This document shows, in pieces, positions 23,634 through 32,540 of a stretch of 64,000 nucleotides of DNA (its first letter is position 1; every line of letters begins with the position of its first letter). A program made the position numbers and the translations under genes. Under the pieces are notes generated by a model that saw nothing but the letters and a program-made list of their open reading frames with translations, searched no databases and had not been told where the DNA came from. Location: contig CALKGK010000012.1 in assembly GCA_938085105.1 (NCBI GenBank), positions 29,232 to 93,231 on the forward strand. The letters run 5' to 3'. The DNA is from an uncultured Flavobacteriales bacterium (GTDB lineage Bacteria; Bacteroidota; Bacteroidia; Flavobacteriales_D; Sanyastnellaceae).

Positions 23634-24910
23634 TTGATATTGTTGGTCAGGTATTTTTCTTCGAGGTGCTTTCCGTACGATTGGCGGATGGCTTCAAACA
23701 TCATGTCGGCCTGCAAAACATAGCCTTCCCGAGAAAAGTGAATTTTATCTGCTTTGGCCAATCCAGCGCTCTCCCAATCCGAGATGCTTCCGAGTCCGCC
23801 CATGACTTCAAAAAGATCGTAAACGGCTCCTCCATATTCTTCGGCAAGCTCATACATGACCTCTTGAACAGCAAAGGCGTTTTTATTGGGGTAACGTCTT
23901 CGATAGTAACTGTCGTTATTGGTGATCCACAAGAACTGTACGTTTTCTTTAACGGCGCGAAACTGCTCTGCAATGGCTTTATAACGCAATTTGAAGTCCT
24001 CCTTGTCAAAGTCGTTTTTACTCATGTATGCGTCGTTGATGCCGATGCCAAAGACCACAAGGTCAGCTTGCAGTAGCTCCAATTCCTTGGGCATTTTTTC
24101 ACATCTCAAGTAGCTTTTGGTGCTGGCTCCATTGACGCCAATTTCGTGATAAGCGATGCCGCCTTTCTCATGGTCCAGGAGTCCTCCAAAGATCTTCACT
24201 TCTTCTCCATCTTGAGGATAAAACCTCAGAGCAAGACTGTCTTGTGGGCTGTTCCAATAGTACGTCGTGGTTCTCAATGTGCTGTCCACTTCAATGCGAT
24301 CGGCCTTAAGCAAACTTTGGTCGGCCTGAATTTCAATGCTGTGAATGAGGGTGAAGGAATGAAAGCCATAGCGACTACTGTCTGTTCGAATGGCGTAGAG
24401 ATCGAGTCCGCAAGTATCAGAAACACTGCTCACTTCCATGCCACACATTCCCCAAATAGCATCGTGTCTGCTATGGGCACATCGTTGGGCATCCCATTCC
24501 CCGATGCGTTCAAATCTGAGGTTGGATGGTCCGTTGGTTTTGGCCAATTTAAAGGGGAAAAAGAGTCCACGTTTCGCGTCCATCCCCGGAGAGATGTTCT
24601 GAAAATGCTCCCGCAATCGTTCGCTCAAAACACCCGCTTGAACATGGCTGCCTCCCATGTGAACGATGTTGAAACTGGCGCTGTCTTCAAACAATGCTCG
24701 ATCCAAGCTTTCCCAAACATCATCATAGGAGTTCGAATGCTGCGGGAAGTGCAGCACGTTTTCAGCGAGGTTCAGAAATTCATAATGGGGAAGAGGTAAG
24801 GGAAGCGGGTCGTAGCTGAGCTGTGGTTTTTGTTCTTCTTCGCGAAAAGCAAAAATAACGGTAAGCACGACGAGGCTGCTAATCAATCCGGTAATTCCAA
24901 TGTTTCTCAT
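23630..24910 (-). CDS. SGNH/GDSL-family hydrolase
   Basis: This 426-residue protein has an N-terminal membrane anchor (about residues 4-22) and a periplasmic SGNH fold. Block I reads MGGSHVQ at residues 85-91, with the nucleophile Ser in place although the usual GDSH Asp is Gly. Block III is 'GIGINDAYM', and the C-terminal Asp-His pair is in 'ADKIHFS'. I chose ATG 24910 over GTG 24922 because the preceding gene stops at 24912-24914 and the ATG follows one base later. SGNH partners of MBOAT proteins can transfer or remove acetyl groups. Confidence 0.85.
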   Translation of the reverse strand: MRNIGITGLISSLVVLTVIFAFREEEQKPQLSYDPLPLPLPHYEFLNLAENVLHFPQHSNSYDDVWESLDRALFEDSASFNIVHMGGSHVQAGVLSERLREHFQNISPGMDAKRGLFFPFKLAKTNGPSNLRFERIGEWDAQRCAHSRHDAIWGMCGMEVSSVSDTCGLDLYAIRTDSSRYGFHSFTLIHSIEIQADQSLLKADRIEVDSTLRTTTYYWNSPQDSLALRFYPQDGEEVKIFGGLLDHEKGGIAYHEIGVNGASTKSYLRCEKMPKELELLQADLVVFGIGINDAYMSKNDFDKEDFKLRYKAIAEQFRAVKENVQFLWITNNDSYYRRRYPNKNAFAVQEVMYELAEEYGGAVYDLFEVMGGLGSISDWESAGLAKADKIHFSREGYVLQADMMFEAIRQSYGKHLEEKYLTNNIK

Positions 24911-24911
24911 T

Positions 24912-26402
24912 CTATTGCTCACCCTTTCGCTGTTTCCACTGATTGTATTCTTTCATGAAGGATTGATTGAAGAGTTCTCCAATTTCCTTAGCTCCCTTCG
25001 AGGTGAAGTGAACGTAATCTTTTCCAGCTAGTGGCGGATCGGCGTTTACCCAACTTTCCATGGAATTTTCTCCTCCCATCACTTCATAGATGTCCCAAAA
25101 TCCACATCCGTTACTGAGTGCAGCTTCCTTGAGTGCGTCGCGAACGACGGTGAGATAGGGGTAGGTGATAAATTCATCGTCCACTTTTTTGGCCATATCT
25201 GAAGGACCTATTACTACGAATGTTGCTTCAGGCATCAGGCTTTTAAGACGAACGATTTGTGATGCAAACCACCTCCCGTAGTTCTTAGCTTGGGTACTGT
25301 CTTTCACGTAAGGCACACTATTCCCACCATACTGAAGCAAAACGAGTCTTGGGTTCAATTGCTTGTAGTGCTGAGCGAGTTGTTCTTGATCGATTTTCTT
25401 GAACAAGGTTCCCGAGCTTCCTCTCATGGGGATGTTGTGTACTTGAACTCCTTTGTACGAACCGAAATTCACGGCATAGAACTCAGGAGAAGCACTTCCG
25501 AGGACTTCGATTTTGAAGTTTTTCACCTTTTCATTGAAGCCAATATTCTTGTATTTCAACTCTTCACTAACCAATAAGGTATCGCTTGCTATAATGCTGT
25601 CGTTCAGCCAGTAGTTAACTCTTCCTGGGGCTGGAGTGTGTCCGTAAAAAATCCCAGCACGTTGAAAGCTTCGTGTATTGGAATAGCCCAATCGGGAAGG
25701 TTCAAAGGTGACGAAAGCTGAGCTGTCTTCAATGCTCATTGCTTGAGCAAAGGCGGCGAGCAAGCCATACCTTTTATGTTCGATGCGTTCATCGGTTTTT
25801 CCATAGAGGGTGAAGCGCTCAAAGGATTGTTTTTCTTTTTGTTTGATGGCGGAAGAGGGCACAACTTCAACAACGGGAACGAGTCCGGGACCTTTTCCTC
25901 CCCATTTGCCTTGCCAGTGTTTTCTCAAGATATTGGTAATGCGGTCGGTTTCAATTTGCGAATCGCCATAGTGCAAGATGTCCACGAGCTCTTTGTCGCT
26001 ATTCTCTAGCGCTTCAAACAAGGGGGCAAAAAAGGAAGTTTCTCCTTTTGGAACTTGAATTTTTAAACGTTCCAAGGCTTTTTGAACTTCGATGGCTTTC
26101 AACCTTGCTGTTTCGATAGAGTCCAGACGCATTTCTTTGGCGCTAGGGGCACTTTTGCTTTTTACGCTGCTGCTATCTTCTGGGCTGTCTTCATCTGTGT
26201 GATAGCTGCTCAATAGTGCATTCACATCAAGCTTCTTTTTTTTCTTTTTGAAGGGTTGAAAGTCTTCCACCTGAGCAAATTTCAGCTCAAAATCATCGCC
26301 AATTTGAATGCCTTCTTTTGGCCAAACGCTTGCAATGGCGAAAGAGGCTGCACCTACGATGAAGAGACATAAAAAGGTAGTAAAGGGTGAAATTGTACTC
26401 AT
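24912..26402 (-). CDS. SGNH/GDSL-family hydrolase, larger partner
   Basis: This 496-residue protein has an N-terminal transmembrane anchor (FLCLFIVGAASFAIASVW) and a lysine-rich linker (residues 51-60). The SGNH core has GDSQ at residues 146-149, a 'QYGGNSV' block III and Asp462-His465 in 'DYVHFTS'. It has a non-conserved insertion before the core, longer than in the other SGNH protein. It is coupled upstream to the LysM gene by an ATGA overlap and leads into the second SGNH gene one base after its stop. Its role is probably acyl transfer or hydrolysis on a cell-wall polymer. Confidence 0.85.
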   Translation of the reverse strand: MSTISPFTTFLCLFIVGAASFAIASVWPKEGIQIGDDFELKFAQVEDFQPFKKKKKKLDVNALLSSYHTDEDSPEDSSSVKSKSAPSAKEMRLDSIETARLKAIEVQKALERLKIQVPKGETSFFAPLFEALENSDKELVDILHYGDSQIETDRITNILRKHWQGKWGGKGPGLVPVVEVVPSSAIKQKEKQSFERFTLYGKTDERIEHKRYGLLAAFAQAMSIEDSSAFVTFEPSRLGYSNTRSFQRAGIFYGHTPAPGRVNYWLNDSIIASDTLLVSEELKYKNIGFNEKVKNFKIEVLGSASPEFYAVNFGSYKGVQVHNIPMRGSSGTLFKKIDQEQLAQHYKQLNPRLVLLQYGGNSVPYVKDSTQAKNYGRWFASQIVRLKSLMPEATFVVIGPSDMAKKVDDEFITYPYLTVVRDALKEAALSNGCGFWDIYEVMGGENSMESWVNADPPLAGKDYVHFTSKGAKEIGELFNQSFMKEYNQWKQRKGEQ

Positions 26403-27781
26403 GGTTTTTGACGAATAATGAGTTTTTGTCCTGGACGGATATCAGTACTGATCTTGTTCCATTTCATGATGTCATCAGCGGAAACACCGGGGTATTTCTG
26501 GGCAATCAACCAAAGACTATCTCCACTTTTAACGGTGTAAACGCTTTCTTTTGCAGCCGGGCTCAATGAAACATCAGAAGTAGATGCTTCTCGGTCTTCT
26601 GATTTGTTTTTGTTTTTCTTCGTTTCAGGTTTTGTGATGGCATAGATGAGCAATCTTTGTCCAACATCAATGCGATCACTTCGGAGCTGATTCCAATCCA
26701 TGATTTGACTTACGCGAACTCCAAACTTTCCTGCAATTTTTCCCAGGACATCTCCACTTTGAACGATGTATTCGTTCTCTTCTCCTTTGGGAGCGGGCGG
26801 CGGACTGGGTTTTTTAACGGTTGGTTTCCAAGCATAAAGCGAATCTGCTCGTTGTTTGAAAAGCTCCATTTTTTCCACAGGAATGATTAATGGAACTGCT
26901 CGGTATGGTCCAGGGATGAGCTGACCGATGTACGCAGGATTCATGCTATTGAAGGTGTTTTTCTCAAGTTGAAGGATGGAAATCAAGGCTTCTTTATGAA
27001 TGGTATCAGTGATGGGGATGGCGTCAAAAGCATTGAATTCATTCAACCAAAAAACAAGTTGGTTCTCTCTTTCAAAGTTTTCTCTCAATCGAATACACAC
27101 CTTCAAAGCGCGAAAAACATTGATCATTTCTGGGTCGAGAAGAATTTCAGCCTCAGTTCGAGCATTGGTCCACTTCGCACCTTTCACAAAAGCGGCGATG
27201 GTTTTGATGTGACTTTCCTCGAATACATCAAAATAAGCCCGAAGTAGCTCAGTAGCCGACTCCGTAGCAATGGAAGGAGCTCTGCGTTCGTCGATGTTCT
27301 GATCAACTCGAAGACCTTGTCTTTTTGCCCGCACGAAATCCAAGGCCCAGAGTCCTGCTTGGTCTTTGTTGTTTCTAAAAGAAGGGTTTAGTCCGCTCAA
27401 CACCATGGTTAAAAAAGCATAATCTCGATCCATGCCTACGCGCTCGAGATGTTTATGCAAGAGTGGGAAATAAACATCAGCCAAAGACTGTATTTCTAGA
27501 AAACGCTGGCAGTTTTGGTTTAAAAGCAATTCAATGTATTCGTTTTCTTTCTCAGGGTTCAGGGGAAGTGCTTCTAGTGCAATTTCAAATGGACTTTTAC
27601 TTGCGATGATGTCTTTGAATGGGGGAGGACAAGCAGGATTTTGAGGCAAGCGTTTTGTAATGCTTTGATGAAACCAAGAGTTGACATCGGGTTGCCAGCG
27701 TTGAGAGACTTCCGTAGCACTGTGTTGTGCAATCGCGGCCAAAGGGATCAAGCACCAAAAAAGTAGCGCGAAAAATTTCAT
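26399..27781 (-). CDS. LysM protein with degenerate MltD-like transglycosylase domain
   Basis: This 460-residue exported protein has a signal peptide ending near residue 19 (AIAQ). Residues 100-190 follow the lytic transglycosylase pattern: VLSGLNPSF (127-135), AGLWAL (142-147), 'RQGL', and 'DERRAPSIATESATELLRAYF', the equivalent of DGRR..AS..AAL.YL. The catalytic Glu of the family's V-E-S-x-x-N-P block is Leu128 here, so the domain should not cleave glycan. Two LysM domains (about 337-381 and 413-457) follow, separated by a charged linker, so it should still bind peptidoglycan. It is the first gene of the MBOAT-SGNH run. Confidence 0.85.
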   Translation of the reverse strand: MKFFALLFWCLIPLAAIAQHSATEVSQRWQPDVNSWFHQSITKRLPQNPACPPPFKDIIASKSPFEIALEALPLNPEKENEYIELLLNQNCQRFLEIQSLADVYFPLLHKHLERVGMDRDYAFLTMVLSGLNPSFRNNKDQAGLWALDFVRAKRQGLRVDQNIDERRAPSIATESATELLRAYFDVFEESHIKTIAAFVKGAKWTNARTEAEILLDPEMINVFRALKVCIRLRENFERENQLVFWLNEFNAFDAIPITDTIHKEALISILQLEKNTFNSMNPAYIGQLIPGPYRAVPLIIPVEKMELFKQRADSLYAWKPTVKKPSPPPAPKGEENEYIVQSGDVLGKIAGKFGVRVSQIMDWNQLRSDRIDVGQRLLIYAITKPETKKNKNKSEDREASTSDVSLSPAAKESVYTVKSGDSLWLIAQKYPGVSADDIMKWNKISTDIRPGQKLIIRQKP

Positions 27782-27957
27782 GGAGTAAAGATACTAGGGG
27801 GAGCACCAGCATTCGAAGTTGAAAAGTAGGAAGTTATGAACGTGACAATATGAGTACGTTTTGAAGCTTCGGAAATGTCCTACGAACAGGGAAGCATACG
27901 GACGAAACCTTTCCTCTTTTTGTTCCGTAATATCACACAACCTCTTTAAACAATGCT

Positions 27958-28440
27958 ATGAAAATGCACGCCAACTATGCCAACGCTTTGAGCGCTCGCG
28001 TTAAAGAAATGAAAGATCGCGGCTACTCTTCTCAGGATGTAACCATCAATTTTAAGCCACATGATTTTGTGTTCTCTACCTTCTTTGAGGCCAGCGATTT
28101 ACATGGTTTTTATATCGGCGGACTACCTCATACCATTGAGCTTTTTGAAATATTCAGATCTGCATTTCCAAAAAAGTGGGAAGAACTCACTTGTGGGATG
28201 CGCGATAAAGACGGAGACCAAGTTTACCACGCTGCACACAATCTAAAACCGCTCTTTCGGATGATTGGGATTTGCCGCTTCAATGAATTTTTGAATATCC
28301 TCACTCAACGAAAAACAGCGGTAGATCAAGACAAAGAAAATGCCTTTCAGAGCATTGAGTCCAGATTACCACAAATCATGTATATGACCGCTGTTGAAGT
28401 AGCACGAATGAAAAACTACATCGCAACGAGTGCCCAATAA
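27958..28440 (+). CDS. Stand-alone HPt-like phosphotransfer protein
   Basis: This 160-residue soluble protein has the HPt pattern around AAHNLKPLFRMIGI (about residues 95-108), whose His is the expected phosphoacceptor. The same KPxFxMIG core occurs in the C-terminal HPt of the hybrid kinase at 48025-50586. The N-terminal 50 residues are extra. It stands 36 bases upstream of a LytTR response regulator and likely feeds it. There is no histidine kinase beside it. The LysM gene is divergent. Confidence 0.78.
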   Translation: MKMHANYANALSARVKEMKDRGYSSQDVTINFKPHDFVFSTFFEASDLHGFYIGGLPHTIELFEIFRSAFPKKWEELTCGMRDKDGDQVYHAAHNLKPLFRMIGICRFNEFLNILTQRKTAVDQDKENAFQSIESRLPQIMYMTAVEVARMKNYIATSAQ

Positions 28441-28476
28441 CCTTTAAAATCTCTCTAACCACCAACACCCTAGCTT

Positions 28477-29178
28477 ATGAAACTCAGATGTATCGTTGTT
28501 GATGACGAAACCATGGCCAGAGCTTCCGTGAAGCATCTTTGCCAAACGCACGAGAATATTGAATTTGACTGCGCCTTCGAAAATGCGAAGGATGCCTTGC
28601 ATTACTTAAAGCACAACCACGTGGATCTTGTTTTTCTTGATGTTGAGATGCCCGACCTCAACGGCTTTCAATTACTGAAATCTTTAGAGTCCGCTCCCAA
28701 CGTGATCTTCACAACATCGCACAAGAGCTATGCCTTTGATGCCTTTGAAGTGAAGGCTGTGGATTTTATTTCTAAACCCATCAAGTCGAGCCGTTTTCAA
28801 GAAGCGGTTCAAAAAGTACTCGATTTGGAAGAATTAAAACAAAGCAATGGAGCAGAGGAAGGATACATTTACGTTAAAACTGACGGAAAACTCACTCGTG
28901 TAGAGTATACTGACATTCTTTATATCGAAAGCATGAAGGACTATGTGAATATTCGCACCAAGGCAGGACGATTAGTCGTTCACTCTACCTTAAAAAAGAT
29001 GCAGGAAACTTTGGAGGAGGATGGTCGTTTTGTTCGAGTTCATAGAAGCTTTATTTGCAACGTCAACCAAGTGGTCGATTTCTTGAAAAATGAGATCATC
29101 ATAGGCGATTATTCTTTGCCCGTTTCAAGAGCACATAAACAAGGATTATTGTTGCATCTCAGAGATAAAAGCGCATGA
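28477..29178 (+). CDS. LytTR-type response regulator
   Basis: This 233-residue DNA-binding regulator has a REC domain (1-115) with the phosphoacceptor Asp in 'VFLDVEMP' and conserved Lys in 'SKPIKSS', then a LytTR domain (about 130-230) with 'EYTDILYIESMKDYVNI', the 'VHRSF' segment and 'LPVSRAHK'. It follows the HPt gene closely and is similar along its length to the regulator at 50875, so the two are paralogues. A strong terminator follows at 29304-29334. Confidence 0.93.
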   Translation: MKLRCIVVDDETMARASVKHLCQTHENIEFDCAFENAKDALHYLKHNHVDLVFLDVEMPDLNGFQLLKSLESAPNVIFTTSHKSYAFDAFEVKAVDFISKPIKSSRFQEAVQKVLDLEELKQSNGAEEGYIYVKTDGKLTRVEYTDILYIESMKDYVNIRTKAGRLVVHSTLKKMQETLEEDGRFVRVHRSFICNVNQVVDFLKNEIIIGDYSLPVSRAHKQGLLLHLRDKSA

Positions 29179-29303
29179 ACTCCCGAATAACGTGAAAAAA
29201 CAACCATCCATCGAAAGTTTGATTGGGCTTCGGATGAAGCATAGTATTTTCGTCTTGCGATAGAGGATGGTGAACTGAAATCGCAACACATTTATTTGTG
29301 TTT

Positions 29304-29334
29304 AAAGGGGTTGGATGGTGTTCCAACCCTTTTT
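29304..29334 (+). terminator. Intrinsic terminator after LytTR gene
   Basis: AAGGG-G-TTGGA and TCCAACCCTT arms with a short loop (TGGTGT), one bulged G, then T5. It lies 125 bases after the regulator stop. The sequence between shows no further gene. Confidence 0.7.
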
Positions 29335-29378
29335 CGTTTGTTTAACAGATTTTCCCATTCCAACTGCTGACCAAAAGT

Positions 29379-29386
29379 TACCTTTG
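29379..29386 (+). promoter_or_regulatory. -7 element of the barrel-CotH gene pair
   Basis: TACCTTTG matches TAnnTTTG exactly and ends 18 bases before the ATG at 29405. Confidence 0.55.
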
Positions 29387-29404
29387 ACACAGACTTAGTC
29401 AGTA

Positions 29405-29977
29405 ATGAGACCTCTCTACTATATTGTCCTTTGTAGCGCTTTTTTGCTACTCACGAAACCACTGTTGAGCCAAGGAGCCAAGGGGGGCGAATTGCGTCCA
29501 GTTATTGGAGGCGGCTTTTTGAGTGGAGGGAGTTTTTCTCCAAATCAATTTAATTATTTAAGTGGTGGAATGGCCCGTTTCGGACTCCAGAGATCATTCC
29601 TACAGAAGCATGATGTAGCACTCATCTTAGGGGTGAACCAGTTCGATAAAGATGTCTTTTTTCCATTGGCAGTTCAGTTCAGGTGGGTGAATGATCCAAA
29701 CAAAGCTTTGGGCTTGTTGACTACTTTTGGTTACTCTTCCGGAAAGGGAGAGTTTGAAATCGAGAGCGACGAATATGAACTCGAAGGAGGTTTCTACTTC
29801 GAACTTGGAGCCCAATGGAAATTCGATCTTGGAAAAGATTGGGCAATGATGCCCAGTGTGTCCTTATCTCGTCAGCCTGCAATTTTGGAATTCACTCCTG
29901 ATTTTGGAGATGAATACAAAATCAAAGACGATCGGATCGCTCTTATGTTTGCCGTTTATCTTCAATTGGGTCGATGA
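29405..29977 (+). CDS. Exported beta-barrel-like protein
   Basis: This 190-residue protein has a signal peptide (YYIVLCSAFLLLTKPLLS). Its alternating strands with glycine turns ('PVIGGGFLSGGSFSPN', 'RFGLQRSF', 'GLLTTFGYSSGKGEFEI') and aromatic ends suggest an eight-stranded outer-membrane barrel. No catalytic motif is recognised. The stop overlaps the ATG of the CotH gene by 4 bases (29974-29977, ATGA), so both are made together. It may be the surface anchor of the CotH protein (inference). Confidence 0.72.
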   Translation: MRPLYYIVLCSAFLLLTKPLLSQGAKGGELRPVIGGGFLSGGSFSPNQFNYLSGGMARFGLQRSFLQKHDVALILGVNQFDKDVFFPLAVQFRWVNDPNKALGLLTTFGYSSGKGEFEIESDEYELEGGFYFELGAQWKFDLGKDWAMMPSVSLSRQPAILEFTPDFGDEYKIKDDRIALMFAVYLQLGR

Positions 29978-32139
29978 GAATTCTCTTCACCATATTCCTT
30001 TTTACTTTCGTGTTGATGAGTTCAAGCCTGCACTCTCAGGATTTGCGTTTGACGGAATACGGGGAAACCACGGGCTTTCATGATTGGCCAAGCTGGTTTG
30101 AAATTCAGAATATTGGAGATGAAGCCTTGAACATTCAAGGTGCCGTTCTGAAGTGGAAGGATGAAGTACTCTACTCGGCAGCGAACCTGCAACTACAGCC
30201 GGGGGAATATTTTACTTTCAGCGTAGAAAACTATCCTTCTAGCGAACGTAAACTGCTTGTGCACCAAAGCATGTTTGATCCAAGTAGATCGCATTTTAGT
30301 CTTCATTTCGAGGGCGATTCAAGTCGATTGAAACACCAATGTGTACCTGAGGGCAGAAGCTATGGTATCAATGGCTTATTTCAAGAAGTTCATTTTGCCA
30401 TCCCTTCTTTTGGAACTGAAAACGGAGGAGAAGAGTTGCTCTTTTTACCGATGAATGTTGAAACGAGCCATGCATCCGGTTTCTATGGAGAGGAGGTTCA
30501 TTTGGAATTGACCGATCCCGATTGGCCTGATCAGTACGTGGTTCACAGTATGGAGGGACAAAACTTGGAGGGAAGAGGAGAAATTTTTCCTGAAGAGGGC
30601 ATTGTTTTAACAGAACAAACTCCAGTTGCTGAACTCAGCTACATTCCAGCTTCAGGAGAATTTATTCCACCTCAAGGAACCATTCAAACAGCTCATGTCC
30701 TTCAGATACAGGGGTTCCAAGAAGCTTGTCCGGTAAGTGATGTTCAAAGAGATGTTTACTTTATTGGTGGCGAAGTGGGGTCCAAATACGAGCTGCCAAT
30801 CATCAGCATCAGTACCCAAAGAGATGCCCTCTTCGGCGCTGAAGGGATTTATGATTTTGGATCTACGGGCTTTAATTTTGGCTTCCAAGGAAGAGATTGG
30901 GAGCGAGATGCAAGTGTTCACTACTTTGAAAACAACGATCTGAAGCTTCAGCAAAATGTAGGTGTGCGCATTCGAGGGAAGTCGAGCCGCTGGTCACCTC
31001 AGAAGTCCTTCAAAATTTATGCGCGAGAAGAATATGGGAGAAGCAAGTTGCCCAATGTCTTTTTTGAGGATGGCCCCAATGTGCTCAAACGGATCAACAT
31101 TCGTGGACACCACAACGATTTTATTCGAAGCATGATGACCGATCACTTGGCGATGAATGCGGTGAAAGGGCTGGACATCGATGCCCCCAACAGCAAGCAA
31201 GCCATTCTTTTCCTCAATGGTGAATACTGGGGAATTTACACTCTACAGGACAGCATGGACGATCATTATCCCGAGACCTATTATGGTGTGGATGACGATA
31301 ATGTAGAGTTGTTGGACGGAACAGAGAGTACTTCTTTGAGCTATCATGAAATCATTGCTTACGTTCGAGATCATCCCGCTTTAGACGATGAAAACCTCGA
31401 ATGGATCAGAGAACGTGTGGATTTGGATGCTCTTTTGGTGTACAACGCCGTTCAGATCTACATGGCGAATTGGGATTGGCCACAAAAGAACATGAAAGCT
31501 TGGACCAGTCCGATCGAAGGGGAGCGACTTCGGTATTTTTTCTTCGATTGTGATGCTTGTTTTAACGAGTTCCGGCATGAGAGTTTGGGACGATTCTATC
31601 CTGAACTGAACCCTAACGAACACTCGATATTTTTATCGACTCTCCTTCGCAACCCTCAAATTCGTGAGCAATTTGGCCAACTCATGATGAATCTTGTTTC
31701 AGATCCTTTGAGCAGTTCAACATTATTAGGCATGATCGATGAAACCGAAGCTCAAATCGTACCTCACATTGAAGAACACATCGCAAGATGGAGCTATCCG
31801 CAGAATCGCGCCAATTGGGAAAATTCCGTTGAGAGTCTCAGATCCTTTGTGATTCGTAGACCCGAAAAAATAGGGAGGATGATGGAATCACTCTTGGGAG
31901 ACAACATCGTGGTTTATCCCAATCCTATTCAATCCAACCAATTCCTTCATGTAGAGAGTTTTGGCTTTCTGATGAGCGACTTTGATTACCAAGTCATGAA
32001 TATTACGGGTGGAGTAGTACAATCTGGATCTTCGAGCATTGAGCAGGTGTTCATTGGAGACCTTCGTCCGGGAAACTACCTCCTTCAAGTCAAAAAGAAC
32101 GGATTTGTAGCTTATGCTCGTTTTGTGGTGATGAATTGA
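29974..32139 (+). CDS. CotH-kinase-family secreted protein with T9SS type A sorting domain
   Basis: This 721-residue protein has a signal peptide (ILFTIFLFTFVLMSSSLHSQ). An N-terminal lamin-tail-like beta region (about 20-100) comes next, then a CotH core (about 290-600: 'VGVRIRGKSSRWSPQKSFKI', 'LAMNAVKGLDIDAP', 'FLNGEYWGIYTLQD', 'YFFFDCDACF'), and a C-terminal domain YPNPIQSNQ...NYLLQVKKNG, the type A sorting signal. CotH kinases phosphorylate secreted proteins in Bacillus. A cognate substrate is not visible here. Coupled to the upstream barrel protein gene. Confidence 0.92.
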   Translation: MRILFTIFLFTFVLMSSSLHSQDLRLTEYGETTGFHDWPSWFEIQNIGDEALNIQGAVLKWKDEVLYSAANLQLQPGEYFTFSVENYPSSERKLLVHQSMFDPSRSHFSLHFEGDSSRLKHQCVPEGRSYGINGLFQEVHFAIPSFGTENGGEELLFLPMNVETSHASGFYGEEVHLELTDPDWPDQYVVHSMEGQNLEGRGEIFPEEGIVLTEQTPVAELSYIPASGEFIPPQGTIQTAHVLQIQGFQEACPVSDVQRDVYFIGGEVGSKYELPIISISTQRDALFGAEGIYDFGSTGFNFGFQGRDWERDASVHYFENNDLKLQQNVGVRIRGKSSRWSPQKSFKIYAREEYGRSKLPNVFFEDGPNVLKRINIRGHHNDFIRSMMTDHLAMNAVKGLDIDAPNSKQAILFLNGEYWGIYTLQDSMDDHYPETYYGVDDDNVELLDGTESTSLSYHEIIAYVRDHPALDDENLEWIRERVDLDALLVYNAVQIYMANWDWPQKNMKAWTSPIEGERLRYFFFDCDACFNEFRHESLGRFYPELNPNEHSIFLSTLLRNPQIREQFGQLMMNLVSDPLSSSTLLGMIDETEAQIVPHIEEHIARWSYPQNRANWENSVESLRSFVIRRPEKIGRMMESLLGDNIVVYPNPIQSNQFLHVESFGFLMSDFDYQVMNITGGVVQSGSSSIEQVFIGDLRPGNYLLQVKKNGFVAYARFVVMN

Positions 32140-32144
32140 GCCAT

Positions 32145-32540
32145 TCACCCACCAAAAAATAAGTCGTGCAAATACCTTCCAGGAGCAAAGGTGAAGATTC
32201 CAGCCACGATAATCCCCGCGAAATACAGAATGAGCATGCCTCTTCGATGCGCCTTGATTCTTTTCTTACGAACGTGAATGATGGAACTCGGAACCGTGTA
32301 TAGGGTGAGCAAACTCAAAAGGTGAATCCACCCGAAATGACCCAAGAATTGCGGACCAACGCGCGCTTCGAGAAATACACTTACGGCGGCAGTGAAGAAC
32401 ATCAAAACCATGTATATCCACCCCAAACGTTTGTGAAGAGGCGTTCCTTTTTTCATGAGGAGAACAATGGTGCCCAAGAAGAAGGCTATGAGGACGGTCC
32501 ACATGTGGAGCATCATCAAAACAAAGTAGTTACTCTCCAT
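32145..32540 (-). CDS. DUF2306-type membrane protein
   Basis: This 131-residue protein has four predicted transmembrane helices with 'HKRLGWIYMVLM' and 'IKAHRRGM' charged segments, the DUF2306 pattern. I chose the ATG at 32540 because the frame's ATG at 32564 overlaps the previous gene by 35 bases. With 32540 the overlap is 11 bases. The start is uncertain between these. Function is unknown, and it is last in the minus-strand series that includes hemN. Confidence 0.75.
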   Translation of the reverse strand: MESNYFVLMMLHMWTVLIAFFLGTIVLLMKKGTPLHKRLGWIYMVLMFFTAAVSVFLEARVGPQFLGHFGWIHLLSLLTLYTVPSSIIHVRKKRIKAHRRGMLILYFAGIIVAGIFTFAPGRYLHDLFFGG

